A DNA stretch of 64,000 bases from Mesorhabditis belari (Eukaryota > Nematoda > Chromadorea > Rhabditida > Rhabditidae), in assembly GCA_958450365.1 (NCBI GenBank), contig CAUEEP010000724.1:248001-312000 (forward strand). Reading direction: 5' to 3'. The notes under the pieces were generated by a model. That model made no database searches, was not told the DNA's origin, and saw only the letters and a program-made list of their open reading frames with translations. A program made the translations under genes and the position numbers. Positions 45,291 to 57,640 of this stretch are shown here, piece after piece. How positions within the stretch are numbered: position 1 is the first letter of the stretch; each line of letters starts with the position of its first letter.

Positions 45291-45920
45291 AGGCAAGGCA
45301 TGGACAAGTACACAAGGCTGTGGTACAGACACAAGGCGAGACAAGGAGACCGGGCTGGCAAGGGGCCCGGGCTGGGTCGACTCAAGGCGGCAGCAAGAGC
45401 TGTAGTACAAGTACATCAAAAGCTTGCATTCTTCAGTTTTCTTGCAATTTCTAGCACAAAACTAAGAATTAAGTACTCTAAAAGCTGTGCTTACAGTTTC
45501 AAGCACAATAGAAAGTTCTTGATCAGCGCTTGATCAGAGAGCTTAGTGCCCAGATCTTTACAGAGAGCTTGATGCTCAGATCTTTACAGAGAGCTTACAA
45601 GAGCATAACTATCACTAAAAAACAGAACAAACAACAAAGTCGAAGGCTCAGAATTCCCTAGTTCTTTTTCTAAATCAATTTCAAATCAATTAACTAAAAG
45701 AAAGTGTGAAAAGTGGGTGATTTTTCTCTTTAGAATTCAGGGAAAAGTCGTGTGAGCCAATTTTGGGCTGATTGGCCGTGAAAAGTGAATTTTTTTGGAG
45801 GTGTAAAGAGGGAATGGAAAGCAAAAAAGCTAAAAAAGCTAAAAAAACTAAAAGAACTAAAAAAAATGAAATGAAAAAACTAAAAAAACATGAAAAAACT
45901 CGCACTTAAAGAAATAAAGC
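45291..45920. other. Presumed 5' flank of tomosyn; no gene seen
   Basis: GC-richer stretch to 45.4 kb, then AT-rich sequence with (CTAAAAAA) units at 45.83 kb. No convincing exon or promoter element recognised. Confidence 0.4.
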
Positions 45921-46210
45921 TACCGTAAATACTGTAATAGTACCCCGCTTCCCATAATGACGGTGTTGCGTGTTGCATAGTCTAGCTAACTAACTTTGAA
46001 CGAGTTTTTCTCGACACTGATTTACGCTACAATGTTCGTTTTGGTATCAAATAATAGCCCTGAATTTCAGCTATTTTTTTGATACCAAAAACGCATTTTT
46101 TGAAAGTACGAGCGCTTTGAAAAAGACTAAAAAATGAAATACTCAAAAAACTTTTGCGACTACGCGACTGTACGAGGGGGCGGTGGGGTACTATTACAGT
46201 ATTTACGGTA
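45921..46210. mobile_element. Family A MITE
   Basis: TACCGTAAATACTGTAATAG at the left end and its inverse at the right; GAACGAGTTTTTCTCGACAC arm present, one arm partly deleted. Confidence 0.88.
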
Positions 46211-46559
46211 AATCTATTTAAAATGTCTTTTTCCAAAAGTCCTTTCAGTGTTTCCCTTTCGTTTTCCTTTTTTTCATACCTGTTTATTGATGAAATTCGT
46301 CTCGAAAAAGCGATCGATTGATGGAAAATTGTTGTTTTTTGATTTTTTTTTTGATGAAATCACCGAAAAGAAAGCGAAATTCTTTCCATATGAGGCTGAA
46401 AAGTTAAAATAAAGTTTTTTTAACAAGAAATAAATCAAAGAAAGAAAAGAAATCAAAACGGACATCGAATCAGGATCATTTGAGCGAGAAACAAAGCGTT
46501 TAGCCATTCGGCCATTCGGTCAACTGTCTCATGACAGAAAAAAAGGGCGTTAAAAGTGG

Positions 46560-47620
46560 CCGGATATCAAAAACTATCAAAAGCTTATTAAAAACTATTA
46601 AAAACTATCAAAAAGTATCAAAAACTTATCAAAAACTGTCAAAAACATCAAAAGCTTATCCAAAACTTATCCAAAACTATCAAAAACTATCGTAGAACTA
46701 TCAAAAACTATCAAAACCTATCAAAAACATATCAAAAACTCTCAAAACTATCAAAAACTATCAAAAACATATCAAAAACATATCAAAAACTATCCAAAAC
46801 TATCAAAAACATCAAAAGCTTATCCAAAACTTATCCAAAACTATCAAAAACTATCGTAGAACTATCAAAAACTATCAAAAACTATCAAAAACATCAAAAG
46901 CTTATCCAAAACTTATCCAAAACTATCAAAAACTATCGTAGAACTATCAAAAACTATCAAAACCTATCAAAAACATATCAAAAACTCTCAAAACTATCAA
47001 AAACTATCAAAACTTATCAAAAACATATCAAAAACATATCAAAAACATATCAAAAACATATCAAAAACTATCCAAAACTATCAAAAACATCAAAAGCTTA
47101 TCCAAAACTTATCCAAAACTATCAAAAACTATCGTAGAACTATCAAAAACTATCAAAAACTATCAAAAACTAATCCAAAACATCAAAACTTATCAAAAAC
47201 TATCAAAAACTATCAAAAACTTATCCAAAACTATCAAAAACTATCAAAAACATCAAAAACCTATCCAAAACTATTGTAAAACTATCAAAAACTATCAAAA
47301 CTTATCAAAAACTATCTACAACTTGCTACCAAAAGCTTAACACCTTAAAACAGTATAGAAAATGAAAAGATAACCCGGAAGCGCTTAGCCACTCGGCCAT
47401 TCGGTCAATTGGCAGAAAAAAGGGCGTTAAAAGTGGCCGGATATCAAAAACTTATCAAAAACATATCAAAAACTATCAGAAACTATCGTAAAACTTATCA
47501 AAACTTATCAAAAACTATCAAAAACATATCAAAAACTATCAAAAACTATCAAAAACTATCAAAAACTATCAAAAACATATCAAAAACTATCTATAACTTG
47601 CTATCAAAAGCTTAACACTT
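46560..47620. repeat. 10-12-bp array (ACTATCAAAA)
   Basis: About 90 units with larger repeated blocks: the block containing TATCGTAGAACTATC recurs four times. A GCCATTCGGTCAA segment at 46506 recurs at 47397. Confidence 0.95.
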
Positions 47621-47851
47621 TAAAACAATATAGAAAATGAAAAAATAACCCGGAAATCATTATCAAATGTGAAAAGTGAAGAAAAGCATCGATGAGAATG
47701 AAAGCCTCACACACGAATAAAAAACTCCATTAATTTTTGCTCAAAGAAAGAGAGGAGAGTGATTCCCAAAAAAAGCAAAGGAATGGGTGGCCGCTTATCG
47801 AGAATCGAGAAAGGAGCGGTGTGTTGGAAGAGCCACAAAAGGAAGCCACCA

Positions 47852-47935
47852 GGGCAGAGAGAGGAGTCGAACCCTCGGCCCTCCACAGGCTGCCCGTTCT
47901 CTAACCGGTCTCTAACCGATTGCGCCACCTCGACC
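47852..47935 (-). tRNA. tRNA-like relic
   Basis: Minus strand GTGGCGCAATCGGTTAGAG (good box A) and AGGGTTCGACTCC (good box B), with an inserted duplicate of CGGTTAGAGA between. Class-I arms only partly pair. Confidence 0.45.
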
Positions 47936-48179
47936 TCGCAGGAGCCCCCAATCTTTCGCCTTTTGTCTAGCGAGGGTTCTCTCTTCTCTCTTCTCTCTTC
48001 TTCTACCTTCTCTTCTTCTTCTCCTCTCTTCTTCTACCACCTCCAATTGTGACATCAATTTGGAGGCAGAGCTGAGCCTTCTGCTTTTAAAAAAACCATG
48101 AAAATCATTATCCCTTTGTCCCTCAGTAAAAAAAGTTGCTCGAAAAATGGAAACTCTTTTTCAAATGATCTCTTTTTAA

Positions 48180-48810
48180 ACATTTTAAACTCATTTTAAA
48201 CTCTTTTTAAGCTCATTTTCAACTTTTTTTCTATGCCTTTCACTAAATTTAACTCTAAATCACAAACTTTAAGTAAATTTTAAGTAAATAAATAACTTAT
48301 AAGTAAATAAATAACTTATAAGTAAAGAAACAGCTTATAAGTAAATAAATAACTTTAAGTTATAAAAGATCAAAAGATTTCGCACAACTTTTATATAAAG
48401 TTTTAATGAAGATCAAAAATTTAAACAGTTTTTAACTCCCTTCAGAAATTCAGTAAAAGCTCGTATTTCGTACGAAAAAAAGCTCGTATTTTCAAGAACA
48501 AGAACACAAAAAAGTCCATAAAAGAAAAGATTGTTTAATACAAATTTAAGTCATCAAAAACCATTGTTTAAACCCGATTAAAAGGATTAAAAAGATTAAA
48601 AGCATTAAGAGCATTAGAAGCATTAGAAGCATTAGAAGCATTCAAAGCATTAAAAGGATTAAAAGGATTAAAAGCATTAAGAGCATTTAAGAGCATTTAA
48701 AAGTGATAAAATAGAGAGGCAACTTTCTAGACCCTAAGCCTAAGCATTCAAAGCATTAAAAGCATTAAAAGCATTTAAAAGTCATAAAATAGAAAGGCAA
48801 CTTTTAAAAA
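48180..48810. repeat. AT-rich small repeats
   Basis: AACTTATAAGTAAATAA units (48.29-48.36 kb) and AAGCATTAAAAGC/G units (48.58-48.79 kb). No gene seen. Confidence 0.8.
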
Positions 48811-49089
48811 AAGACAATAAGTCAATTTTTTCGGGTTTACGGGTCGAATTTCTGAAAAGAATGGGTTTTTTGAGCAAAAGAAAAGAGAAAAAGATGGGAA
48901 ATGTTTATTTTGGGTCAACACAAACATTTTTTCGATTGAAAGAAGTAAAAAAAGAGTGGCTGGGGGAAATGGGGGAGTATTGAACTGGTCACTCGGGTAG
49001 GTAAACAGTCGAAAGTTTTGACCATTTGGTAAAGTAGATTTGGTAATTATCGGTTAAAAATCCACAAAGTCTCATCAAGCATAACAGAT

Positions 49090-49320
49090 ACGGTTCGAAT
49101 ATGGTTCGGATACGGTTCCAATGTGGGTCGGATACGGTTCGAATATGGTTCGAATATGGTTCGAATATGGTTCGAATATGGTTCGAATATGGTTCCAATA
49201 TGGTTCGAATATGGTTCCAATATGGTTCTAATATGGTTCCAATATGGTTCCAGTATGGTTCGAATATGGTTCCAATATGACTCCAATATGACTCCAATAT
49301 GGTTCCAATATGGTTCCAAA
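49090..49320. repeat. 11-12-bp array (ATATGGTTCGA)
   Basis: About 20 copies with TTCCA variants; open in both strands, hence misleading ORFs. Confidence 0.94.
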
Positions 49321-49329
49321 ATTGAAGTT

Positions 49330-50035
49330 AATTTCAAGCTCCTTTTGAAGGAGAGATTTCGATTTTCGACTAGCGCTCATTCAAGCGCTTATTAAATGAG
49401 TTGTGTAAGTCGAATCGGAAAGTTTTTGATAGATAAATGTAGCCAAGATTCAGGGCTACAATTCTCTATATAACACTTGAGTTTACAACAAATCTATAGT
49501 GCCAAAACAGCTGATATAACGAGACACGCATATGCACTGAATATCGGAATTCAAAAATATTAGGTTGGCAAGTTATAAACGATGGTTTTTTTGGTTTTTG
49601 TTTTCTGAAAAAACGGCTTATCCAATCAAAAAAACGGTTTGCTTAATTCAAAAGCTCTATCCTTAATCTACAAATCTAAAATCTATATACAAATATCTAA
49701 AATCCTGGTTTCTAGCATTCATGAGCTAATATATTTTTGAGTGATTGCATACTTTTTAAAATAAAACGCTTCATCGATTACATAGCTTCCCAAAATTACA
49801 GAACAATCCAATCTTTTGAAGGTTGATTTTCGAATTAGGTTTGAATCAGATCAAATCAGAATTGATTCAAAGACAATTTTCCCAGGTTAGATCAAGCTCT
49901 ATTAGTTCCTTGTCGGTTTCCGATTGAAGTGATCCGATCCGAAGTGATTTTTTTGAAAGTTACGAGAATGAGCATAACTAAAAAACTAGAAGAGATTTCG
50001 AAAAACGGTTTTGGTTTTTAAAAACTACAAATACA
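49330..50035. other. AT-rich stretch, nothing recognised
   Basis: No tandem array, clear inverted repeat or coding frame with splice signals. Confidence 0.4.
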
Positions 50036-50039
50036 ACGA

Positions 50040-50310
50040 GATTTGACCAGTTTTGGTTGACAAGAAAAAACAGCTTTGGTTGACAAGATCGAATAGCTTT
50101 GGTTGACAAGATCGAACAGCTTTGGTTGACAAGATAAAACAGCTTTGGTTGACAAGACAAAACAGCTTTGGTTGACAAGATCGAACAGCTTTGGTTGACA
50201 AGATCGAACAGTTTTGGTTGACAAGATCGAACAGCTTTGGTTGACAAGATCGAACAGCTTTGGTTGACAAGATCGAACAGTTTTGGTTGACAAGACAAAA
50301 CAGCTTTGTT
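50040..50310. repeat. 23-bp array (AACAGCTTTGGTTGACAAGA..)
   Basis: 11 copies with TCG/TAA/CAA variants at the unit end. Confidence 0.95.
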
Positions 50311-50568
50311 TGCTTTTTGTTTGCTTTATAGTTCCTATTTGGTTCCCTTAAAGTTCCTTTATAGTTCACAGTTATCCCAGCGATGGATTAACAATGAGAA
50401 ATGATTGTTTTAAAGAAACTGAAACTGAATAAGGCTAGGAAATAGAATAAAGAATAGAAATAGCAAATTCAGCTAAATGGAGAACGAAAAAAAAATGGGA
50501 AATAGCTGTGGTGAGAAAAGAATGGAAAAGGAAAAGACGATGATCTCCCCGGGGAATTCCATCTGGAA

Positions 50569-50644
50569 GAGGGATCCTCACCATCAAACGACGAAAAATA
50601 GATAACAACATTGTGACGTTCCCACTCTCTGAGTTTCTAAGTCC
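50569..50644 (-). CDS. Candidate small exon, function unknown
   Basis: Minus strand, between GACTTAG and the donor GTGAGG, a frame reads NSESGNVTMLLSIFRRLM. Splice signals are good, but there is no recognisable family and no connected exon. Confidence 0.25.
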
Positions 50645-50889
50645 AATTTTGGGCCTTTAATCTAAACTACAGTATCGTTTACAGTACCTTTAATTCAAGA
50701 TAGTTAATTGAAAATTTCGGAGTAGAGTTTATTTGTAGGCTTAAAGAAGGCTTAAAGGAGGTTTAAAGAAGGTTTAAAGAATGTAACACTGCATGATTGT
50801 TGGTAAGTGGTGACCAAAACAAGGATTTGTCAAGCGAGCCCTAACTAGATATGAGAAAATTTCAATCCGAACCCAATTCCATCATCGTT

Positions 50890-51215
50890 TTCTTGGCTGG
50901 CTCTTGGCCGATTCTTGACCGATTCTTGGCCGACTCTTGGCTGGCTCTTGGCTGGCTCTTGGCCGATCCCTGGGCCGATTCTTGGCCGATCCTTGGCCGA
51001 TTCTTGGCCGTAGCCCAGGCCAGTTACCGTAGCCCCGGCCAGTTACCGTAGCCCAGGCCAGCTACCGTAGCCCAGCCCAGTTACCGTAGCCCAGGCCAGC
51101 TACCGTAACCTAGCCCAGTTACCGTAGGCCCGGCCAGTTACCGTAGCCTAGCCCAGTTACCGTAACCCAGGCCAGTTACCGTAGCCCAGCCCAGTTACCG
51201 TAGCAGTTACCGTAC
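50890..51215. repeat. Two adjacent arrays: CGATTCTTGGC and 18-19-bp TACCGTAGCCCAGGCCAGT
   Basis: About 10 copies of TTGGCCGATTC, then about 11 copies of TACCGTAGCCCAGGCCAGT. Confidence 0.94.
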
Positions 51216-51411
51216 CAAGATTCATCACAATAGTCATAGCTAATCAACTATTCTAGCTAGGAAAAAAGTAATGAAATGAATATCTAGCTTTACGATAGCT
51301 AAAGCAAGTTTAGAACGTTTAAGCAAGTTTAAAAAATAGCCTTAACCATATTGGAACCAGATTGGAACCGCTGTTACAGCAATTCCCATTAAATTATCAT
51401 TAAAAACAGTG

Positions 51412-51680
51412 ACGACTACGCGACTTTACGCTCAAAATCTCTACGCGATTTTACGCCCAAAAATCCCTGCGCGGCTTTACGCCCAAAATCCCTACGCGAC
51501 TCCCTACGCGACTTTACGCCCAAAATCTCTACGCGACTTTACGCCCAAAATCTCTACGCGACTTTACGCTCAAAATCCCTACGCGACTTTACGCCCAAAA
51601 TCCCTACGCGACTTTACGCCCAAAATCCCTACGCGACTCCCTACGCGACTTTACGCCCAAAATCTCTACGCGATTTTGTT
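51412..51680. repeat. 25-bp array (CGCGACTTTACGCCCAAAAT..)
   Basis: About 10 copies; similar ACGCGACT/TCGCGTAGTCG wording appears in Family A elements. Confidence 0.94.
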
Positions 51681-52144
51681 AATGTAGATGTGATTAAAGA
51701 AACTTTTGCCTTTTTCTTAGCATACTTTTTCTTGAGGTAGACACAGGAAAAAGTCTGCAAAAAGTCGAAGAAATGACGGGAGAGGAAAAGGGCCGGAAGT
51801 GGCGGGAAATCGTTAAAGTTTTGCCCCTCAAAAAGGACAAGTGTGAAAAATCAGTTTCGCCAAAAAAAAAAGATGCCCGGGAAATCGGCGAATTCATAAG
51901 ATTTTCTGAAAGCGCTCGAAACAAAAGGAAATAGGGGAACGGCTGAAAAAAAGGGGGGAAACAATAAAGTTCACCTTTTTGAGCCGCCAAAAATTGTCAT
52001 CGTTTTGAGAGGAGGAAGAAGCTCAATTAAATGGTCATAAAAATTTTGAAACGCAACAAATCAACAAGTCGTCTTCGTTTCTATGTTCCTATTGAATACC
52101 GCTTTTGAATAAGACCAAACACGTCAAGATTGGTTAAGTGTTTT

Positions 52145-52250
52145 AGACCATCTCCCATCTCCCATCATCTCCCATCTCCCACCATCTCCCATCTCCCACC
52201 ATCTCCCACCATCTCCCACCATCTCCCACCATCTCCCATCTCCCACTCGC
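52145..52250. repeat. ATCTCCCACC / ATCTCCC array
   Basis: About 12 short units. Confidence 0.93.
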
Positions 52251-52744
52251 ATTACTTATTAGCCAGCCTAAACCTTTTTATAATTTAGTAATCGATTTTA
52301 GCAAAATTGCACTGTACAATTTTTGAGGAGAGCTTTTTTTTGGGAGTTTTTTGGGAGTCGGTCACTTGATGTGAAACGCACTGTATTTCTCAAAAACCTT
52401 TTTTACTACTTGCTTTCATTGTGGGAATGTAATGAGGGTGTTTGTCTAAAATCAAAAGAGAAATCCCCAGAGATTTCCAGTTTTCTAGTTGAATTTTTCA
52501 ATTTGTATTTTGTTAACTATTTCACTGAAATTTTCGTTTTAATTCAACGATAAACTAAATGAATTTTAGTCATTCGATAGCCCTGAATCTCCTCTTGAAA
52601 ACTAGTACAAAGTAGCGAGAAAGTATCGAGTATACTAGTATCCAGAACTTTCTGTTAAAATACATAAGAAAATCCTTAAAACTCGAGTTAAAAGCAAAAA
52701 TAATCGTCACAAGTTATCAATAAAGCAGCCAGAAAAACCTGTCT

Positions 52745-52910
52745 AACGGACAGACATACAGACAGACAGACAGACAGACAGACAGGCAGACAGACAGGCA
52801 GACAGGCAGACAGATGGACAGACAGATGGACAGACATACAGACAGATGGACAGACAGACAGACAGACACTTGCCAACGGACAGAAGGACAGACACTTGTC
52901 TAGCGGACTT
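52745..52910. repeat. CAGA microsatellite
   Basis: GACAGACAGACAGG-type units. Confidence 0.95.
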
Positions 52911-52917
52911 TTTTTTT

Positions 52918-53112
52918 CTGAACTAGAACTGAACTAGAACTGAACTAGAACTGGACTAGAACTGGACTAGAACTGGACTAGAACTGAACTAGAACTGGAC
53001 TAGAACTGAACTAGAACTGGACTAGAACTGGACTAGAACTGAACTAGAACTGGACTAGAACTGAACTAGAACTGGACTAGAACTGGACTAGAACTGGACT
53101 AGAACTGATCTA
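52918..53112. repeat. 12-bp array (ACTGGACTAGAA)
   Basis: About 16 copies alternating ACTGGACTAGAA and ACTGAACTAGAA. Confidence 0.95.
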
Positions 53113-53269
53113 AAAATAGTTCAAAAATAAAACATATTAAAGCAAAGTGCAAATAGATAACAGAACTGACATTTTTCTTATCGGGATGTTCAAGTCTAAG
53201 AGAAAAACGCAACAGCAAAATAAATAAGTAATTTAATGGGGAAAGAAGGGGTGACATTCAGAAAAAAGA

Positions 53270-53570
53270 GGAGACGTTTAGGAAAAGGAAAGAAAGAAGG
53301 AAAGGGAAGAAAGAAGGAAAGAGAAGAAAAAAGGAAAGGGAAGAAAAAAGGAAAGAGAGAAGGAAAAGAAAGGAAAGAGGAAAGAAAGAAGGAAAGGGAA
53401 GAAAAAAAGAAAGAAAGAAGGAAAGGAAAGAAAGAAGGAAAGAAAGGAAAGGAAAGAAAAAAGAAAAGAAAGAAGGAAAGGAAAGAAAAAAGGAATGGAA
53501 AACGGAAAGGAAAAAGAAAATGAGAAAATGAAAAGAGAAAAAATGGAAAGAGGAAAAAATGGAGGAAGGA
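53270..53570. repeat. 300-bp pure purine tract (GGAAAGAAAGAA)
   Basis: Nearly uninterrupted A/G on the plus strand, with K/R/E-only frames; complementary frames are Phe/Ser only. Confidence 0.95.
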
Positions 53571-53944
53571 GAAGAGCCACTTCTCATCACATCCACTCCC
53601 CATCTATAGGAAAAGGGACATTTTTTTGGGGGAAAGGGTCTTTCTGTGTCTTTTTAAGGGAATACATGTATCCTTTTCTAATGGTGAGTGGATTTTCTTT
53701 TAGCTAAAAAGTTGCTAAAAGTTGCTTGCAAGGTTTTTATGTTGCATTTGTCTTTGGCATGAGGGAATCAAAGTAAACTTTACTAACACCACTAACCCGA
53801 TCTAGATTAGATTAGATCAACAGCAAGTAGATCATCAAGTTATCGTAACCGAACCGTAGCGTGCTCCAGCTAGTTATTCAGTTATTTTGTTAAATACTGT
53901 AATAACAGTTTTGCAATTGTTAAACTGTATTTCTTGAACTTTAG

Positions 53945-54031
53945 GTGCTGAAGTTGTTGCTGTTGCTGTTGCTGTTGCTGTTGTTGTTGCTGTTGCTGTT
54001 GCTGTTGCTGTTGTTGTTGCTGTTGCTGTTT

Positions 54032-54076
<45 letters not shown>

Positions 54077-54143
54077 TTGTTGTTGTTGTTGCTGTTGTTG
54101 TTTTTGTTGCTGTTTCTGTTGCTGTTTCTGTTGCTGTTTCTGT

Positions 54144-54175
<32 letters not shown>

Positions 54176-54180
54176 TTGTG
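53945..54180. repeat. TTGCTG trinucleotide-hexamer array (CAG/CAA on minus strand)
   Basis: About 78 triplets of TTG, CTG and TTT; the minus strand reads about 70 Gln with some Lys. No splice sites or flanking coding frame that would make it an exon for certain. Confidence 0.93.
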
Positions 54181-54204
54181 TAATTTGCAAGGTGGATCGC
54201 GCTC

Positions 54205-54262
54205 GTAGAATCAAATCGTAGAATCAAATCGTAGAATCAAATCGTAGAATCAAATCGTAGAA
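54205..54262. repeat. 13-bp array (AATCGTAGAATCA)
   Basis: Four copies right after the triplet array. Confidence 0.85.
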
Positions 54263-55089
54263 TCGTGAGCAAAAACTGAAAACGGATTCGGAATCAGCGT
54301 AGTCGATTCTATGAGGTGGAGTTGGTCTCGTTTTAAAAGGTCACGGCCTTTTGAACTCTGGCCAGGCCAGAAGCTAGGTCATGGACCTGGCTTCGCTAAG
54401 TCTTGAGCTCTCCAACACTGGTCCTAGTTCTTAACCTTGTTTGACCTGGCTTACAGGTCGTAGTGCTCTGGAAAATCCCTGCTCCCGAGTAAGCCCGAAA
54501 GCAAACGCTTCGAACATGTAAAGGCCAGGCTAAAAAGAAATGTTTAAGTTCTTGTTCTTGTTCTTGCTGACAATTCATTTTCCCAGAAAGTTCCCGATCT
54601 AAACCGAAAGAACGATCAATACTATAGTTACTTATAGACTTATAGATAAACTTTCTGGAATCCTTATAAGTGATGCGTTTACGCATTTTAAGCACAAAGT
54701 ACAGAGTTAACTCAGTCAACTCATCTCAGCTCAGTCAAACTTTCCCCCCTAAATATTATCGAATAAGAAAAAAATTGAATCGAGAGACGAAAAATTCAGC
54801 TTTTCAGGAAAAACAAACAAATCCGAGCTGCCATTGCAGGAAAAAAGAAAGGGTTTCAAATGGGAGAACCGCGTGAAAAATGATATTCGAGTAGGGAAAA
54901 GGAAAAAAGAGAAGGAGATTCCTTTCATTGAATCGAGGATCCGAAAATGGATTGAGGAATGAGTTTGTGATTGTGAGATGGAAGGGAACAATGGGAAAGG
55001 AAATTAATGATCTTTGGAGATTTGGGGAGATCGTTGGGGAACGTGGAGAAAGTTAGGAGATCATAAGGAAGTGAAGGAATTGGCAAGAA

Positions 55090-55470
55090 AAAGTATAGTT
55101 GGTTTTGGCTTGGCTTTGGTTTAGATTTGATTTGGTTTTGACTTGGCTTTGGATTGGCTTTGGCTTGGTTTTGTCTTGGCTTTGGCTTAGATTTGACTTG
55201 GCTTTGGATTGGCTTAGGGTTGGTTTAGATTTGATTTGGTTTTGGCTTGGCTTTGGATTGGCTTAGGCTTGGCTTTGGCTTGGTTTTGTCTTGGCTTTGG
55301 CTTAGATTTGACTTGGCTTTGGATTGGCTTAGGCTTGGCTTAGATTTGATTTGGTTTTGGCTTGGCTCTGCCTTGGCTTAGGCTTGGCTTTGGATTGGCT
55401 TTGGTTTAGATTTGACTTGGCTTAGGCTTGGCTTAGGCTTGGCTTTGGCTTGGCTTTGACTTGACAAATG
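55090..55470. repeat. Degenerate GGCTTTGGCTT array
   Basis: About 35 six-base units (GGCTTT, GGCTTA, GATTTG) in longer repeated blocks. Confidence 0.93.
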
Positions 55471-55739
55471 AAAATTACATGAGTTTGATAAAAAATTAAC
55501 TTTTTCATTAAGGAATCTATCGTTATACTTTATCTATCATTCTGAAATGTGTTTGTTGTTGAGTGCTTGCCTTTTCTCTCAAGAATGAATGTGAATTGGA
55601 TGGACAGAGAAAAGGATTGCAAAAAAAAGAGACGCGATGAATTTTTCACATCACCCAAACCCCTTCAACACATTCAGCGACAATTGGTTCTCTTTCAACG
55701 AGATTATGGCGTAGCTTTTGTTAGCGATTTATGGTAGAA

Positions 55740-56270
55740 AAGTTAATATATAATTTATCGGATAAAAATCGGATATCGAATAAAAATCTCACATACATTA
55801 GCCAGGAAAAGATTTAGATGAGAAAACAAATTGCAAAAAATGATTGCACCAGGATCAAACGCGCTTGATCCTCAACCAATTCAGAGCCACCATTACGAAT
55901 TAAACGATGAGTTCATGATCTTGAAAGTTTGCAAGGATCACTATTGACAGGATGGCTGACCAGGATCACTATTGACAAGGATGACAGATGACAACATTAA
56001 TCCAAATGAAAACTAAACAACTCCCCTAGTTTTAGAGAGGGAAACTCTTGAAGAGATTCCTGGACTTATTGATTAACATTGGGCTTGGTCTAACCTTAAA
56101 CCGCACGTTGAACTGGTTAGGGTAAGAGATCTGGTAGGAAATAGTACCAACAGTTCGACTAGATTTTGATGCTGGTCGATCCCTTGCAGGAATAAACCAA
56201 GGACAAGATCAAAATTGGTATAAGACTTGATCGAATTAGACCCAGATCGATCAAGCTTAAACCAAGCTCA
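55740..56270. other. No gene or array recognised
   Basis: Mixed-composition sequence with scattered GGATCA and GACAAGATC words only. Confidence 0.4.
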
Positions 56271-56279
56271 AACCATCAA

Positions 56280-56420
56280 AAAATAGTCCTGAATTTTAGC
56301 TATTTTAGCTATTTTAGCTATGATACCTAAGCGCGCATTGTGGCAATGTCGAGCAAACACGTTCAAAGCTAGACTACGGAACACTCCGCACGGTCATTAT
56401 GGGGTGGGGTACTATGAAAG
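56280..56420. mobile_element. Family A MITE fragment
   Basis: Contains GTTCAAAGCTAGACTACG and CACTCCGCACGGTCATTATG of Family A; the left half is lost. It is truncated by the transposon that follows. Confidence 0.75.
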
Positions 56421-56424
56421 TACA

Positions 56425-57022
56425 GGGTGTCGCAAAAGTTTGGTTTGCAAAGACGTAAAAGTGGCAACTTTGAGTATTTAGAGCTTTTTTCTTAACAAAA
56501 TAGTTTATTGAGCCCTTAACAACAAATAAATTGCAACAAATGTTCGAACTTTCCACCATCAGCTTCAACGCATTTCTTCAAACGTTTTTCGAAGTTCTTA
56601 ATGATGATCGCACATTGAACGGTGATTCTCTAGGCTCGTTTCAAAGCTGCTTTCAAACTCTCAATTTCTAAACTGCATCAATCATCGTTGCCCATCCCTT
56701 TGTATCGTTTGATTGAATCAAAGATATCTCGTCGTCCCGTTGTCCCAGTGATCTTTAGATATCTCGTCGTCCCGTGATTTCCTTACATGTCTTTCCGCTC
56801 TTGTGAAGTCCGAGAACCACTTTTGGTGTCTCTAATTTTTATCCATCGACACGACTTCACCTGAAAAACAACATTTCAACAATTTAATAATCAAAAGATC
56901 AAAAAAAGACATGAAAAAAGATCAAATAAACGACAAAGCCATTGGCAAAACAATGGCAAAACAATTTGCCAATGGCTTTGTCGCACTAAAAACTAGCTCG
57001 GGAACTTTTGCGACACCGTGTA
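56425..57022 (-). mobile_element. Degenerate Tc/mariner-like transposon
   Basis: Ends ACAGGGTGTCGCAAAAGTT and the inverse GAACTTTTGCGACACCGTGT. The minus strand retains scattered transposase-like fragments: LGLHKSGKTCKEITGRRD near the N-terminal helix-turn-helix and KNFEKRLKKCVEADGGKFEH near the C-terminus, with stops and frame breaks between. A 55-bp palindrome (AAAGCCATTGGCAAA) is embedded at 56.94 kb. Confidence 0.75.
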
Positions 57023-57559
57023 TTACAAAAATACGCAAAAAGAATGAAGGAAAATAAAGAACAAGAATGAAAGGATGAAAGAAAATAAAGAACAAGAATG
57101 AAAAAATTAAAGAATTAAAGAATGAAATTGCGCGCTTTTTTTCCCGACAACTTAGGAGTACGGTAGTTTTACCACACTTTAAAGCGCCAACCCGCCAACC
57201 CAACCATTTTCTTGGAAAAAGGTCTTCAGACAAGCCCAAATCTTTTGTGGGTCCTAATTTTTGCCTAGCCAGCAAGAATTAAGAAGTGGCCAAGCCTGGC
57301 CTTCAGACAAGCCAAGGCCAAGCCTGGCCAGGATCTAGCATTAAAATATTACGAATAACAATAATAGGCAATAGACTGGTTGATTGGATTACCTACCAAC
57401 CAACTCTAATTCAATTTCACACTCTAATTTCAACAATTGGCACAAGCACAAGAAATTGGCACAAAGAAAGCTAACACAACTTTCATTCAAAAAAAAAAGA
57501 CAAAAAGAAAAGTTCAACTATATACACAGAATACTTTTCAAAACGAAACCCTCACTCTT

Positions 57560-57640
57560 CTCATCCATAATTTCTCCATCATTCATCACCCCATCAAAAG
57601 AGGTCCGGTTGGTGACAACTTTTGACTGGAAATTGGAATT
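57560..57640 (-). CDS. Candidate exon or 3' part, function unknown
   Basis: Minus strand after an AATTTCCAG acceptor near 57630. One frame continues open through TSFDGVMNDGEIMDEKSEG. The frame that fits the donor phase of 57838-57950 instead reads QKLSPTGPLLMG and then meets a stop unless GG|GTGATG is used as donor. Boundaries are uncertain. Confidence 0.25.

Noticed and set aside
53196..53603. Phe/Ser-rich and Lys/Glu-rich ORFs
   Set aside because: Frames of the purine tract only.
55549..55737. 62-codon plus-strand ORF and an antisense frame LRHNLVEREPIVAECVEG
   Set aside because: Both strands look equally coding, with weak splice signals; not decidable by eye.
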